Notes: generated by a model not told the origin, from the letters alone. A DNA stretch of 64,000 nucleotides from JBILXY01 sp044378055 (GCA_044378055.1 JBILXY010000003.1:19224-83223); one strand, 5' to 3'. Positions 27,085 to 36,327 are shown, numbered from the stretch's first letter. A program made the numbers and translations.

Positions 27085-27792
27085 ATGAAAAAGTGGCAAA
27101 TTATTGTAATAATTACAAGTCTTTTGGCAACATTAATTGGAAGTATTTTTATTGTTAATTTAATTTTGAAAAATAGAGAAGTAGTTTTAAACGAAGCTAA
27201 AGTTACTGAGCCGGAAAAAATTACTAAAGACGAAAGCAAAGTGGAAAAAATTTCTATTAATACAATAAAGAAAGATTGCATGGGAATAAGGTTTAGCTAT
27301 AATCCAGAGGAATTGCAAATTGGTTATTCTGAAACTTTATCACCAGAACTTTTGTCTTTATCACCTTCTTCACAAGAGGCTGCCAAAAAAACAATTTTTG
27401 AAATTAATGATGGCTTTTGTAAATTAGATGCAAACGGCGAAGGAAATATTTTACTTTATCCAATTGGAAGGCAACTTCCTTGTATAGCCTGCGACGGTTT
27501 ATTCAGCTATATTTCACTAAGCAGAAATGAAGTAAACAGAGAGTTTAAATATGTTTCCGATGTCAAAAAAATTGAAAGGGATGGAGCAGAGTTTGGAAAT
27601 ACTTTTATCTATGACACAACTAAATCTGACTTACCTTTTGCCACAAAGGAGTTAGTTTTTACCTTCAAAGTCAAAGGAATTACATACAATCTAACTGCAA
27701 CCCAAGGCGATGCGTTAAATTCATACAAAAAAACCGATTCTGAAGTAAAAAAACAGTTTCAAAGTATTTTGGATAGTATTGAAGTTTTATAA
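27085..27792 (+). CDS. Hypothetical membrane-anchored extracellular protein
   Basis: A 235-residue protein with a short basic start, one membrane helix (~5-28) and an extracellular domain with mixed strands and four Cys (DCMGIRF, DGFCKL, LPCIACDG), which could make disulfides. I do not recognise the family. The start at 27085 follows from the promoter 35 nt upstream; an in-frame TTG at 27067 lies within the promoter. No operon partner is evident. Confidence 0.6.
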   Translation: MKKWQIIVIITSLLATLIGSIFIVNLILKNREVVLNEAKVTEPEKITKDESKVEKISINTIKKDCMGIRFSYNPEELQIGYSETLSPELLSLSPSSQEAAKKTIFEINDGFCKLDANGEGNILLYPIGRQLPCIACDGLFSYISLSRNEVNREFKYVSDVKKIERDGAEFGNTFIYDTTKSDLPFATKELVFTFKVKGITYNLTATQGDALNSYKKTDSEVKKQFQSILDSIEVL

Positions 27793-27895
27793 ATTGCTAT
27801 AAAATATTAAATTTTCTTGTTCAAAAAACACAGATATTTTTTTATTTGACCAGCCAATTTTTTTCTGTATATAGTTAGTAACTAAGCCAAAATAT

Positions 27896-28828
27896 ATGCA
27901 GAAAATTTTAGATAAATTTGGAATAACCGAAAAGAATTTTTTAGGGGCAGGCGTGGAATGTAGAGTTTTCTACAAAGATGAAAGAGAGGTTATTAAAATA
28001 TACAACAAATTTAAAGATCCTTCTTATGTGAACAAACTTTCAGATTTTTATAATTCATTGAATCCTGATTATGTAAATGTTCAGACTCCTGAAATTTTAA
28101 GTGCATATGATGAAGATCCAGAGCATACAGTTTTAATTGAAAAAAGACTTGCCGGAATTTGTCCTACAGATGAATATTTAAACTCTTTAGAATTAAATAA
28201 ATTAATTATATTCATTAATAATTATGTTGAGTTTTTATTTAAAATTGAAGTAATAGAAACTACTTTTTTTGATAAAGAAAATTCAGCTTATAAAAACAAG
28301 TCATTTAAATTTTCTACTTGGAATAACAGCCTTTTCCAAAATATTGTTTATTTTAGTTCCAATATTAGTGATAATTTAAAGCAAACAATTCTATATTTTG
28401 ATTCAAAGGAAGAGTATTTAATGAAAGAAATAAAAAACACTAAAATTGAAAAAATAAGTTTTGTACATGGTGATGCTTCAAACAAAAATATTCTAGTTGA
28501 CGAGAATTTTAATATTTCAGCTTTGTACGATTTTGGATCTTGGACAACTTCAGGAGACTATATTTTTGATGTGGCAGTTGGTTGGCTATTATTTAATAAA
28601 AATAAAACTATAGAAAAAATTAATGCCACTGATTATATGCTTAGTTTGATTCTAAAAAAATTAACAAGGAAAGAAAGAAAGCGATTTTACAAATATTTAC
28701 TATACTACGCATTTATAACTTTAAACATGTTTGCAAAAGGAAATATTGAAGACCCTCATTATTCCTGGTGCAAAGAAATATTAAACAATCAAAATAACTG
28801 GAGAGAAATTGGTTTTACAGTTTCATAA
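27896..28828 (+). CDS. Aminoglycoside phosphotransferase/choline kinase-like protein
   Basis: A 310-residue small-molecule kinase of the protein-kinase-like fold. Likely nucleotide-site Lys34 (EVIKIY), catalytic HGDASNKN at 191-198 and metal-binding DFG at 212-214 are all present, so it should be active. The substrate is unknown; such genes may phosphorylate sugars, choline or amino alcohols and need not confer drug resistance. TTGACC at 27846 with 17-nt spacing and ATATAG gives a leader of about 17 nt without a clear ribosome binding site. The phosphatase gene follows after 45 nt, with its own promoter. Confidence 0.82.
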   Translation: MQKILDKFGITEKNFLGAGVECRVFYKDEREVIKIYNKFKDPSYVNKLSDFYNSLNPDYVNVQTPEILSAYDEDPEHTVLIEKRLAGICPTDEYLNSLELNKLIIFINNYVEFLFKIEVIETTFFDKENSAYKNKSFKFSTWNNSLFQNIVYFSSNISDNLKQTILYFDSKEEYLMKEIKNTKIEKISFVHGDASNKNILVDENFNISALYDFGSWTTSGDYIFDVAVGWLLFNKNKTIEKINATDYMLSLILKKLTRKERKRFYKYLLYYAFITLNMFAKGNIEDPHYSWCKEILNNQNNWREIGFTVS

Positions 28829-28873
28829 TACATTATTGTCATTTCTGATAATTTTATTTAGTACATTAACATT

Positions 28874-29515
28874 ATGTTAAACAAAGATAATCCTAAATTG
28901 AATATTTTTCTTATTCGCCATGGGCAAAGTGAGGCAAATGTTAACTTTGAATTAAGCCCAGAAGAGATTTTAAATTGTAAATTAACTGAGAATGGTAGAA
29001 TTGAATCTGCAAAACTTGGAAATTATTTAGCCTTAAAAAAACTTAGTTTTGATAAAGTTTATACTTCCTCTCTTCCCAGAGCAATTCAAACCGCAGAAAT
29101 TTGCTTAAAACAAATGGGAGTATCTACTATCATAACTAGAGTGGATAAATTGGTTGAGTTTAATCCAGATCTTGGAAATCAAACTAATAAAATTGCCACG
29201 GATTATGAAAAGCTACATAACCAAAAAGGTTGGTACAAGAAAGGAAAAGGAGAAAGTTGGATTATTGCTAAAAACAGGGTAGTAAATTGGTTTTTGTCTG
29301 AAATAATTTATAATCAAGAGTATGAAGATCAAAATTTGAACATTGCAATATTTGCTCATGGTGGCAGCTTAAAATGTATTTTAATGGAAATCATGGGTTT
29401 TAATATAGAGTTTTTAGAGCATTTAAATATTGAAAATACTTCAGTAACAAAAATTGAATTTTCGAAACAAGGTTGGTCGGTTCATTCGGTAAACGATACT
29501 AGGCATTTGGTTTAG
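28874..29515 (+). CDS. Histidine phosphatase (phosphoglycerate mutase-like) family protein
   Basis: A 213-residue phosphatase with catalytic His16 in IRHGQSE, SSLPRAIQTAE in the middle and the second His in FAHGGSLKC. The substrate is not predictable; family members dephosphorylate sugars, nucleotides or cofactors. Lying after a small-molecule kinase gene, it might act on the same metabolite pool, which is inference. TTGTCA at 28836, 17 nt, TAGTAC and nine bases to the ATG give a near-leaderless start. Confidence 0.85.
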   Translation: MLNKDNPKLNIFLIRHGQSEANVNFELSPEEILNCKLTENGRIESAKLGNYLALKKLSFDKVYTSSLPRAIQTAEICLKQMGVSTIITRVDKLVEFNPDLGNQTNKIATDYEKLHNQKGWYKKGKGESWIIAKNRVVNWFLSEIIYNQEYEDQNLNIAIFAHGGSLKCILMEIMGFNIEFLEHLNIENTSVTKIEFSKQGWSVHSVNDTRHLV

Positions 29516-29551
29516 TTTGACATTAAATTTTAGAGTGCGCTGAATAAATAT

Positions 29552-29672
29552 ACAGGGGTTTGTATGGCCACCAGCAATTATCGCTGGTCACGTAACAATA
29601 ATCGTGCATAACTTAACAAGTTGCGCGACTACGAATTCTTTGCCGTCTAAGGAAATTAGGCGGCTATTTATT
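29552..29672 (+). ncRNA. Candidate structured small RNA
   Basis: A non-coding 190-nt gap holds a promoter (TTGACA at 29517-29522, 17-nt spacer, start expected near 29552) and three successive hairpins: ACCAGC/GCTGGT with a 7-nt loop; CGTGC..AACTT/AAGTT..GCGCG with an AAC loop, flanked by CGTA/TACG; and GCCGTCTAA/TTAGGCGGC, nine pairs around GGAAA, followed by TATTTATT as a possible terminator. GC content is higher than in the surroundings. The next gene has its own promoter starting at 29671, so this is not its leader. I recognise no known RNA family (not tmRNA, SRP, RNase P or 6S by eye). Confidence 0.55.
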
Positions 29673-29699
29673 GACTAAATTTTTACTCTTAACTTAGAT
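29671..29699 (+). promoter_or_regulatory. Promoter of the DUF1993 gene, leaderless type
   Basis: TTGACT, 17 nt, TTAGAT, then ATAAGT and a GTG start at 29706; distance 35 nt. Confidence 0.65.
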
Positions 29700-29705
29700 A
29701 TAAGT

Positions 29706-30224
29706 GTGTCTAGCATATTCCAGCAAACCCCAAAAATGGTGATTAAATCTTTAAAAACCACCCTTAATTTATTGGATATTTTAGAAGTTTTCATTCAAGA
29801 AAATGGCAAGTCTGAGAAGGAATTGTTATCGGCAAAACTAGCTGAGGATATGTTTCCTTTTGTTAAACAAATTCAAATGATTTCAGATAACGCCAAAGGT
29901 TTAGTTTCAAGAATAACTAATTCCCCTGCTCCAAAATATGAAGATTACGAAACCACAATTATTGAATTGAAAGAGCGAATTAATTTAACAATTGAATATG
30001 TTAATTCCATTCCTCTTGAAAACTTTTCCGAATCAATTAATCATAAAATAACCCTTCCTTTTATTCCTGGTAAATACCAAACAGCATTGGATTATGTGAC
30101 CGATTATGGTCTTCCAAATTTATATTTCCATGTAGTTGTGGCCTATTCGATTTTAAGAAATAGCGGAGTAAAACTTAAAAAGATGGATTATATTAATGGT
30201 CTAAATTTACAGGATATTGAATAA
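29706..30224 (+). CDS. DUF1993 family protein
   Basis: A 172-residue helical protein of the DUF1993 family, which resembles DinB-like four-helix bundles. Features matching the family are AEDMFPFVKQIQMISDNAKG, the helix starting ELKERINLT, and a C-terminal GLPNLYFHVVVAYSILR followed by GVKLKKMDY. The biochemical role is not known. It begins with GTG, supported by the promoter spacing. Such genes are common in ordinary bacteria and may be a late acquisition here; composition does not prove it. Confidence 0.8.
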   Translation: MSSIFQQTPKMVIKSLKTTLNLLDILEVFIQENGKSEKELLSAKLAEDMFPFVKQIQMISDNAKGLVSRITNSPAPKYEDYETTIIELKERINLTIEYVNSIPLENFSESINHKITLPFIPGKYQTALDYVTDYGLPNLYFHVVVAYSILRNSGVKLKKMDYINGLNLQDIE

Positions 30225-30233
30225 GTCTTTTTA

Positions 30234-30644
30234 TTAATCTACCGGATTCTTCCAATAACTTTGTAATTTCACTTTAATTATATTCAGCTCTTCCACGTTT
30301 TGATTATTATACTTTTTCTTAGTTCTAGAAATAATATCTAAAATTGACTTAGCAAGTTTTTCTGCTTCAGGTTGGTTATTAATTTTCTGAAAAAACTCTA
30401 ATTTTTCAACCATTCTTTGAAGCCCTACTACACCTTTATTTGGAAATTTTGACCAGGAATTAGTATCAATAGCTTTTTTAACTAATTTATTGTAATATGA
30501 TTGTGGATTCTTTATATTTTTGGGTGTGAGTAAAAATTCAATATCATCGGCCAAAGTTTTATGCTTGTCACACAGGCTTTGAATAATTTCTAAAAGCTGA
30601 TCTTTATCTGCTTCTTCAAGAATTAATTTAATCTTACTTTTCAT
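30234..30644 (-). CDS. Hypothetical helical protein
   Basis: A 136-residue, strongly charged, all-helical protein (LLEIIQSLCDKHKTLADDIEFLL) with no membrane segment. I cannot place it in a family; it resembles small helical repeat domains seen next to SWIM-type or similar proteins, which is weak. It converges on the DUF1993 gene with 9 nt between stops. No clear TTGACA promoter was found. Confidence 0.45.
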   Translation of the reverse strand: MKSKIKLILEEADKDQLLEIIQSLCDKHKTLADDIEFLLTPKNIKNPQSYYNKLVKKAIDTNSWSKFPNKGVVGLQRMVEKLEFFQKINNQPEAEKLAKSILDIISRTKKKYNNQNVEELNIIKVKLQSYWKNPVD

Positions 30645-30702
30645 AACTAAATTTAGAATTTTGAAATCTTCTTAATTCTTTGTACACAGAGAGAGAAATG
30701 GA

Positions 30703-31152
30703 TTAGGATTTGAAATCCATAATTAGTTTGTTGAAATCATCAACACTGTTAAAATTACCATACATAGCCGAGTAACAAATATAGGCTGCTTCATCAAAAT
30801 TTCGTAAATTTCTAAGCACTACCTGACCAATTTTGGTAGATTTAATTGGATTTCTATCAAGCTCTAATAAATCTTCAATAACCTGCTGGGATAATTTATT
30901 GAATTTATCATTTTGAATAGTTCTTTTGTTAAAAGATTTTCTAATTCCTAATTCCAGCTTTTCTTGATCAAAATCGACTATTTGCCCATTTCTTTTTTCC
31001 ACTTTTAAATCTAAAACTTTAACCTCTTCAATAGTGGTGAAGCGGTAATTACACTCATCGCATTGTCTCCTTCTTCGTATGGCTCTGCCACTGTGTGTTG
31101 ATCTAGAATCATAAACTCCGGTACGGGTTGAGTGGCATTTTGGGCAAATCAT
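30703..31152 (-). CDS. nrdR: Transcriptional repressor NrdR
   Basis: Repressor of ribonucleotide reductase genes that senses ATP/dATP. The 149-residue protein has the zinc ribbon Cys3/Cys6 (CPKC) and Cys31/Cys34 (CDEC), with the SRSTHSGRAIRRRRQC DNA-binding stretch between, then an ATP-cone from about residue 50 (VEKRNGQIVDFDQEKLELGI). The family length is normal. Two operator-like boxes lie immediately upstream (31153-31200), suggesting autoregulation. No ribonucleotide reductase gene is in this window. Confidence 0.96.
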   Translation of the reverse strand: MICPKCHSTRTGVYDSRSTHSGRAIRRRRQCDECNYRFTTIEEVKVLDLKVEKRNGQIVDFDQEKLELGIRKSFNKRTIQNDKFNKLSQQVIEDLLELDRNPIKSTKIGQVVLRNLRNFDEAAYICYSAMYGNFNSVDDFNKLIMDFKS

Positions 31153-31200
31153 AAACTATATGTTGTGTGTTTAATTTAAATATGATACTATCAGAAGTGT
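31153..31200 (-). promoter_or_regulatory. Pair of NrdR boxes upstream of nrdR
   Basis: Read on the minus strand, ACACAACATATAGTTT (31153-31168) matches the NrdR box pattern acaCwAtATaTwGtgt at 14 of 16 positions. A weaker copy, ACACTTCTGATAGTAT (31185-31200), matches at about 11. Their starts are 32 bp apart, about three helical turns, as is usual for NrdR site pairs. The proximal box abuts the ATG. Confidence 0.65.
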
Positions 31201-31318
31201 CTAAATTGTGATAAATTAATTTTATTAAACAAACTTCACCACTAGTCAAGCCTAAAACAAATTTAAACCAAATTTCCTTTGACCAGCTTTTTAATATAGA
31301 GTATACTAAAATCAAATT

Positions 31319-32731
31319 ATGTCACAAATAAATTGGTTCAACTCTTTCATGGCTAGTGTATGTCTTTTTCTAGTCATTAGTTTAAGCACCTCAGCTTTAA
31401 TGAGTGCTAATTCTTCTTTAAGATTTATTGACGGAAGAATGGGACTTTTAGCCCAACCTATTACAGAAAGTGTGGCTTGGCTTGGCGATCAAGTTAAAAA
31501 AGGAATTATCCCATTTGAAAGTATTTCTGTTCAAGCCCAACAAGCTGTTTCTGTAGTATTTTCGATTGAAGAAGTGTTACAACAATTAATTGCCAGTGTA
31601 GTTCAAAGTATTTTAAACACCGTAATAGCCTTAATTCAGCAAGTGATAGATAAATTAAAAGACGGAATTAAACAAATAGGTGGGGTTTTTGAAAAATTAA
31701 AGGAATTAGGAGCTGGTTTTATAAACTCCCTCCAATCGCTAGCGGCGGTAAAAGATATTCTTCCACAAATTTCAGATGCGGCTTTTAGATTAGTACCAAC
31801 TACAACCACAAGTTCTGGTGTAAATAATGCTATTCAAGCCGGAGTTGGAGTAGGAACAGTAACTGCTGCAACAGTTCAAAATGCAGTTTATACTGGATTA
31901 ACCAATTTTGCTACATGCCAAACTATTCGCGATACCCAATTAGAGTTACCTGCCAATGAAAGAAGTTCTGTTCCAGATCAATCTACCTGTGACGCTATTA
32001 AAACAGGTATAACCGATGTAAAAACTAAATCAGATTGTGGAGAATTTACAGGACCGCTTGCTGGACTTTTAGGTGTTGTAACCCCATGTCCTGTTGAGGT
32101 TGCTACTAAGGTTGATACCGAGGCTAAAAATGTTGCTGATAATGCAAAAAAGCTGGCTAAAACTAAAATTGACACTAACCTTGCAAAAGCAACCGATGGT
32201 TGTAAATTTACTATCAATAAGTCAAGTCAGGTTTTCTCTGATGCGCTGGCAAAAACTAATACAGACAGTATTTTCAGTGTTCCAACAAACAATGGTAATT
32301 ACGATTTTAGTAATTTGAAGTTTTCTCCAGCTGGTGGTGATTTAAAATTTGGTGTACCGGCTGCTCAGTTTACTGTACCAAGCCCTAAGGAATGTGAATA
32401 TTGGAGAAGTGGAGAACTTGCTACAACCTCTGCTGCCCTTGGTGCTGACAAATCTGTTCCAGATGTAAAAGATGGTGGATTGGGAGCAATATTCCAAGCT
32501 TTCCTACAAAAGATTCAACAAATTGTTACAGACTTTGTAAATGATATAGTTAAGTTTGCCCAAGACTTATTGAATCAATTTGTAAATCTTATCACAAGTA
32601 TTGCAGGTGGAATTCCTGTTCTAGGTCAGTACTTAAGTAGTATTACTGGAAGTTTAAGCAATGTTGGTGCCGGATTAAAAAACCTTGCTAACACAGGAGA
32701 CTTTAGTCTTTTTGGAAATACTAACAAGTAA
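31319..32731 (+). CDS. Hypothetical secreted or membrane-anchored protein
   Basis: A 470-residue protein with an N-terminal hydrophobic segment (~10-30; signal or anchor), amphipathic helices rich in Val/Ile/Gln at ~60-160, a middle region with six or more Cys, and an amphipathic C-terminal helix region (~390-450) with Gly turns. No family recognised. The repeated amphipathic helices suggest a surface, pore-like or membrane-associating protein. TTGACC, 17 nt, TATACT and 11 bases to the ATG give a leader of about 4 nt. The anchored solute-binding protein follows after 12 nt, probably in one transcript. Confidence 0.55.
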   Translation: MSQINWFNSFMASVCLFLVISLSTSALMSANSSLRFIDGRMGLLAQPITESVAWLGDQVKKGIIPFESISVQAQQAVSVVFSIEEVLQQLIASVVQSILNTVIALIQQVIDKLKDGIKQIGGVFEKLKELGAGFINSLQSLAAVKDILPQISDAAFRLVPTTTTSSGVNNAIQAGVGVGTVTAATVQNAVYTGLTNFATCQTIRDTQLELPANERSSVPDQSTCDAIKTGITDVKTKSDCGEFTGPLAGLLGVVTPCPVEVATKVDTEAKNVADNAKKLAKTKIDTNLAKATDGCKFTINKSSQVFSDALAKTNTDSIFSVPTNNGNYDFSNLKFSPAGGDLKFGVPAAQFTVPSPKECEYWRSGELATTSAALGADKSVPDVKDGGLGAIFQAFLQKIQQIVTDFVNDIVKFAQDLLNQFVNLITSIAGGIPVLGQYLSSITGSLSNVGAGLKNLANTGDFSLFGNTNK

Positions 32732-32743
32732 GCAGAACATAAT

Positions 32744-34189
32744 ATGCAATTACCCTATTTTCTTCAAAACCGTAGAAACCAAATAATAGTTGGTGTTGTA
32801 ACTTTTATTATAATAACCATGATGGCAGTAATCTTGTGGCCAAGATCAGCAACACCATTACCAGTTGATACCACGCCAGTTTCTTTAACTTGGTGGAAAC
32901 CTTTTTACGGAAATGAAACTTATAGCGACACTATTAATGACTTTAAGAAAATTTATCCCAATGTAAATATTCAGATTGTAACCCAGCAATATAATACAGA
33001 ATATTATCAGAATTTAATCGCCGATATTGCGAAAAATGCAGGACCAGATATTTTCACTTTAAGAAATGATGATCTTCCAGCTTATAAGGAATACATGACC
33101 CCAATTCGTCAGTTTCAAGGTGCCCAGCTTGCTAAATACAAAACTGATTTTGCAGATTTAGTGGTTCGTGAAACCATGGATAGAGATAAAGTTTTTGCAA
33201 TTACTTCCTATGTGGATAATTTAGCTTTGTATTATAATAAAACTATTCTAGCTCAAAGCGGCGTTGCGATTGTGCCAAGCACTTGGGCCGAACTTGATGG
33301 TCAATTGAATAAAATTAATAAACGAAGTGCTACAGATTTAAACTTCACACAAAGTGCAATTTCTTTAGGAACAGGAGGAAGAAGTGCCGATGGAATTCCA
33401 AATATTAATCGTCTTCAAGATATTTTGCCGATGTTAATCTTTCAACAAGGTGGCCAACTTTTTGATTATCAACAGAACAGATCTGTTTTTGGGAATAACA
33501 AAAATGCATCAGATGTAAATAGCGGTCTTTCCACAGGTCAAAATTTTAACACAGATACTTCCATTGATATAAATTCCCCTACTTATAAAGCAATGAAATT
33601 TTATGCAGATTTTGCTAATCCTCAAAGCAACAGATACAGTTGGAACAATGCCAGTCCAAACAATGTAGATGCTTTTGTTGAAGGGAAATTAGCATATATT
33701 TTGCATTATAGTTATTTCCAGGATACAATCGCCTCTAGAAATTCTAGATTGCAGTATGGTGTCGCCCCGATGCCACAATTGGATACTAATTTTAAGAAAA
33801 CTTATGGTTTCTATTTCATGGATGGAATAAATAGGAATTTAGAAACAGATCCTACAAAAGCTAAAAAGAGAGAGGCCTCTGAAAGATTCTTGTATTTCTT
33901 AAGTTTACCTGAACAACAAAGAAAATTTGTTACTAAAACAAGTCTTCCAGCCGCAAGAAAAGATATTGTGAATGAACAATTAAATGGCGATGAAAAACTT
34001 AGGGTTTTCGCTGCAGGCAGTCTATTTAGTGATAATTATTACAAACCTGATGTTCAAGCCACAGAAAAGATTTGGAATGATTTATTTGAAAGAGTTTGGT
34101 ATGGCGGAGAAACCTTAGATTCAAGTTTAAAAAAGAGTATAATTCAATATAATACTTTGGTTATTAGTGGGCCTAAATTACAAAACTAA
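32744..34189 (+). CDS. Membrane-tethered ABC-type sugar-binding protein (solute-binding family 1)
   Basis: A 481-residue protein with one N-terminal membrane helix (~13-32) and a periplasmic-binding-protein-like domain: SLTWWKPFYGNE start, NAGPDIFTLRND, YYNKTIL, the PSTWAELDGQL motif and a C-terminal ASERFLYFL region. Family members capture sugars for ABC importers. It is anchored by a helix instead of a lipidated Cys, and no permease or ATPase gene lies nearby. It might serve a distant transporter or a non-transport adhesion role. It follows the 470-residue secreted protein gene. Confidence 0.82.
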   Translation: MQLPYFLQNRRNQIIVGVVTFIIITMMAVILWPRSATPLPVDTTPVSLTWWKPFYGNETYSDTINDFKKIYPNVNIQIVTQQYNTEYYQNLIADIAKNAGPDIFTLRNDDLPAYKEYMTPIRQFQGAQLAKYKTDFADLVVRETMDRDKVFAITSYVDNLALYYNKTILAQSGVAIVPSTWAELDGQLNKINKRSATDLNFTQSAISLGTGGRSADGIPNINRLQDILPMLIFQQGGQLFDYQQNRSVFGNNKNASDVNSGLSTGQNFNTDTSIDINSPTYKAMKFYADFANPQSNRYSWNNASPNNVDAFVEGKLAYILHYSYFQDTIASRNSRLQYGVAPMPQLDTNFKKTYGFYFMDGINRNLETDPTKAKKREASERFLYFLSLPEQQRKFVTKTSLPAARKDIVNEQLNGDEKLRVFAAGSLFSDNYYKPDVQATEKIWNDLFERVWYGGETLDSSLKKSIIQYNTLVISGPKLQN

Positions 34190-34198
34190 ATTCTCCAC

Positions 34199-35305
34199 TC
34201 AGGGGACAGCTATACTGAACTGATTAAATCCAAGGTTTTCAACCAATCCTAATATTTCTAAGTAGCCGAGATCAGCGTTTAAAGTTTCCAAATTGAATTT
34301 TGTTATTTCTATAATTTGATCTAGGTTTAAAGAATTATTTTCCAAAGATTTTAAAAGTAAAGATTGGTTCGGAGTTAAATTATGTGCTTCGATTATTGTT
34401 TGAATATTATTTTTTGCAATAGGTTTAGCAACCAAATTAATACCCATACTTGAGAAAATTTCAATTGATGAAATTAATGGCCAGGCCCCGTCTTGTAGAA
34501 TTTGGTGATTGCCTAAATAACTATCTTCTAAAATTGAAGCTGGTGTAACAAGTAAATCCTTTCCCATATCTCTAGCAATTTTGGCAGTTAGCAATGTTCC
34601 AGATTTCATTCCGGCCTGAACCACCCAGACTGTTTTAGATAAAGATACAATAAGTCTATTTCTTTGCGGAAATTGAAATGGTAAAGCTGGCTTTCCAGGG
34701 AAGTATTCAGACAAAATTAAGCCGTCCTGTTCAAGAATTTTTTCAGCCATTTTCAAATGTTCATTAGGATAAATAGAATTGGAATCTATTCCGCCACCTA
34801 AAACTGCGATGGTTTTACTTTGTGGGGTTTCTAAACTAAATTTATGACCAAGATAATCAACACCAAAGGCTAATCCCGAAACTACATTAACCGAACTTGC
34901 AAGAGCGGGAGGTAGGATTTTTTGCATAACTAGTTTTGAGTAATATGTTACTCTTCGTGACCCTATTACAGCTAAATTAAAATTACTTTTGGTTAAACTA
35001 AAATTTCCTTTGTAATAAATAATTACAGGAGGAGAGCTTAATTCTTTAAAGCAAACGGGATAGTCTTGATTAATATATGCCATCCACTGGATATTTAATA
35101 ATTCAAGATATTCTAAAATTCTAAATTTTGCTATGTCATATTCCTCAGGCGTGATTAACTGAATATCTAGGTTTGGGCATTTTTTAAAACCATCTAGAAA
35201 GGCCAAACTTAAAAGTGAATACTGTTCCTTAATTTTTTTCCATTTTGCCCAACTAAAACCGTACTTAGCCGATAAAACTAACCAATAAATTTCTTCTTCA
35301 TCCAT
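34199..35305 (-). CDS. dprA: DNA processing protein DprA/Smf
   Basis: A 368-residue protein that loads RecA on incoming single-stranded DNA during transformation. The central Rossmann-like domain shows VIGSRRVTYYS, VSGLAFGVDYLGHKFSL, AVLGGGIDSNSIYP, the FPQRNRLIVSLS loop and AGMKSGTLLTA, all family hallmarks. A C-terminal winged-helix-like tail follows. It is the one gene here ending in TGA; if read through, only seven further codons would follow before TAA. A TTGGTC box 36 nt before the ATG may be its promoter. Its presence suggests DNA uptake. Confidence 0.94.
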   Translation of the reverse strand: MDEEEIYWLVLSAKYGFSWAKWKKIKEQYSLLSLAFLDGFKKCPNLDIQLITPEEYDIAKFRILEYLELLNIQWMAYINQDYPVCFKELSSPPVIIYYKGNFSLTKSNFNLAVIGSRRVTYYSKLVMQKILPPALASSVNVVSGLAFGVDYLGHKFSLETPQSKTIAVLGGGIDSNSIYPNEHLKMAEKILEQDGLILSEYFPGKPALPFQFPQRNRLIVSLSKTVWVVQAGMKSGTLLTAKIARDMGKDLLVTPASILEDSYLGNHQILQDGAWPLISSIEIFSSMGINLVAKPIAKNNIQTIIEAHNLTPNQSLLLKSLENNSLNLDQIIEITKFNLETLNADLGYLEILGLVENLGFNQFSIAVP

Positions 35306-35424
35306 TCCTTAAAGTTGGAATTATTTTACATCATTGACCAAAAAAAATATGCCCACAGATTGGACTATGAATTATTTGAGAGTATGGGTATCCAAATTTG
35401 TCCTAGAAATATAATTTCCAGCGA

Positions 35425-36327
35425 TTAAACTTGGCACACTTTGCAAAACACCGTAGTTCTTCCAGCTAATTTCTGACTTTCCAGAATTGTTCCACAAACT
35501 AAACATTGCTTTCCCCCTCTATTGTAAACCTTATGTTGTTTGGCGTAATTACCCTTGGTTCCATCGCCTAATAAATAATTGGCTACCGAAGAACCTCCGG
35601 CTTCTACAGCTAGATCCATAATTTTTAAAGTTGAATAGTACATCTTCGTTAATTCAGACAAGCTGAGTGTCTCTGCAGACCTTGTGGGCAGTATTTTAGA
35701 ATCAAAGCAGACTTCATCACAATATATATTTCCAAGGCCTACAACAACTTCCTGTGACAGCAAAAGCGATTTTAAATTACCTTTCCTACCTTTCATGGCT
35801 TTTTTGAAATAATCCAAACTAAAGCTTTCTGAAAAAGGTTCAACTCCAAGTTTATCAAAATGGTTTTCAGCATCTAAACTTTGTTGGTCAGAGAAATACA
35901 ACACATAGCTAAACATTCTTGTATCATTAAAATACAATGTACCTTGTTCCAATTCAAAAATTATATGAGAGTGCTTATTTGGTACTTCCACTTCAGAAAG
36001 GGCAATGGGATGTCCACCATGAACACCAGCCTCTTCAGGGTTTTTACTTTTATAAACTAATTGCCCTGTCATTTTTAAGTGAATTAAAATAATTTTCCCA
36101 GAAAGAGTTGTAAGAATAAGATTTTTTGCCCTTCGTTCCAGACTTTTAATATATTCATTTTCCAGTTCGGAAATAAACTGATTAACTTTAGTTTCAGACT
36201 CTACTCTTTTAGTTCCCTTATCGCTTACCAATTTTGGTTTTGTAACAGTAATTTTTATAATTTTTTGCCCAAGAATGAAGGGTATTAAGCTTTTTCGTAA
36301 ACTTTCAACTTCTGGTAATTCAGGCAT
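35425..36327 (-). CDS. mutM: Formamidopyrimidine-DNA glycosylase (Fpg/MutM)
   Basis: Base-excision enzyme removing 8-oxoguanine and ring-opened purines. The 300-residue protein starts MPELPEVE, with Pro2 as nucleophile and Glu3 catalytic. It has the Lys region, GLGNIYCDEV in the helix-two-turn-helix, and a C-terminal zinc finger (CLVC and CKVC). All key residues are intact. Slightly longer than the usual ~270, with small insertions near residues 40-60 and 95-110. It is probably transcribed with upstream ileS, 36 nt away. Confidence 0.95.
   Translation of the reverse strand: MPELPEVESLRKSLIPFILGQKIIKITVTKPKLVSDKGTKRVESETKVNQFISELENEYIKSLERRAKNLILTTLSGKIILIHLKMTGQLVYKSKNPEEAGVHGGHPIALSEVEVPNKHSHIIFELEQGTLYFNDTRMFSYVLYFSDQQSLDAENHFDKLGVEPFSESFSLDYFKKAMKGRKGNLKSLLLSQEVVVGLGNIYCDEVCFDSKILPTRSAETLSLSELTKMYYSTLKIMDLAVEAGGSSVANYLLGDGTKGNYAKQHKVYNRGGKQCLVCGTILESQKLAGRTTVFCKVCQV

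Noticed and set aside
31109..31315. A 68-codon frame overlapping nrdR and its operator
   Set aside because: It overlaps the start of nrdR in another frame and the NrdR boxes; no family pattern.
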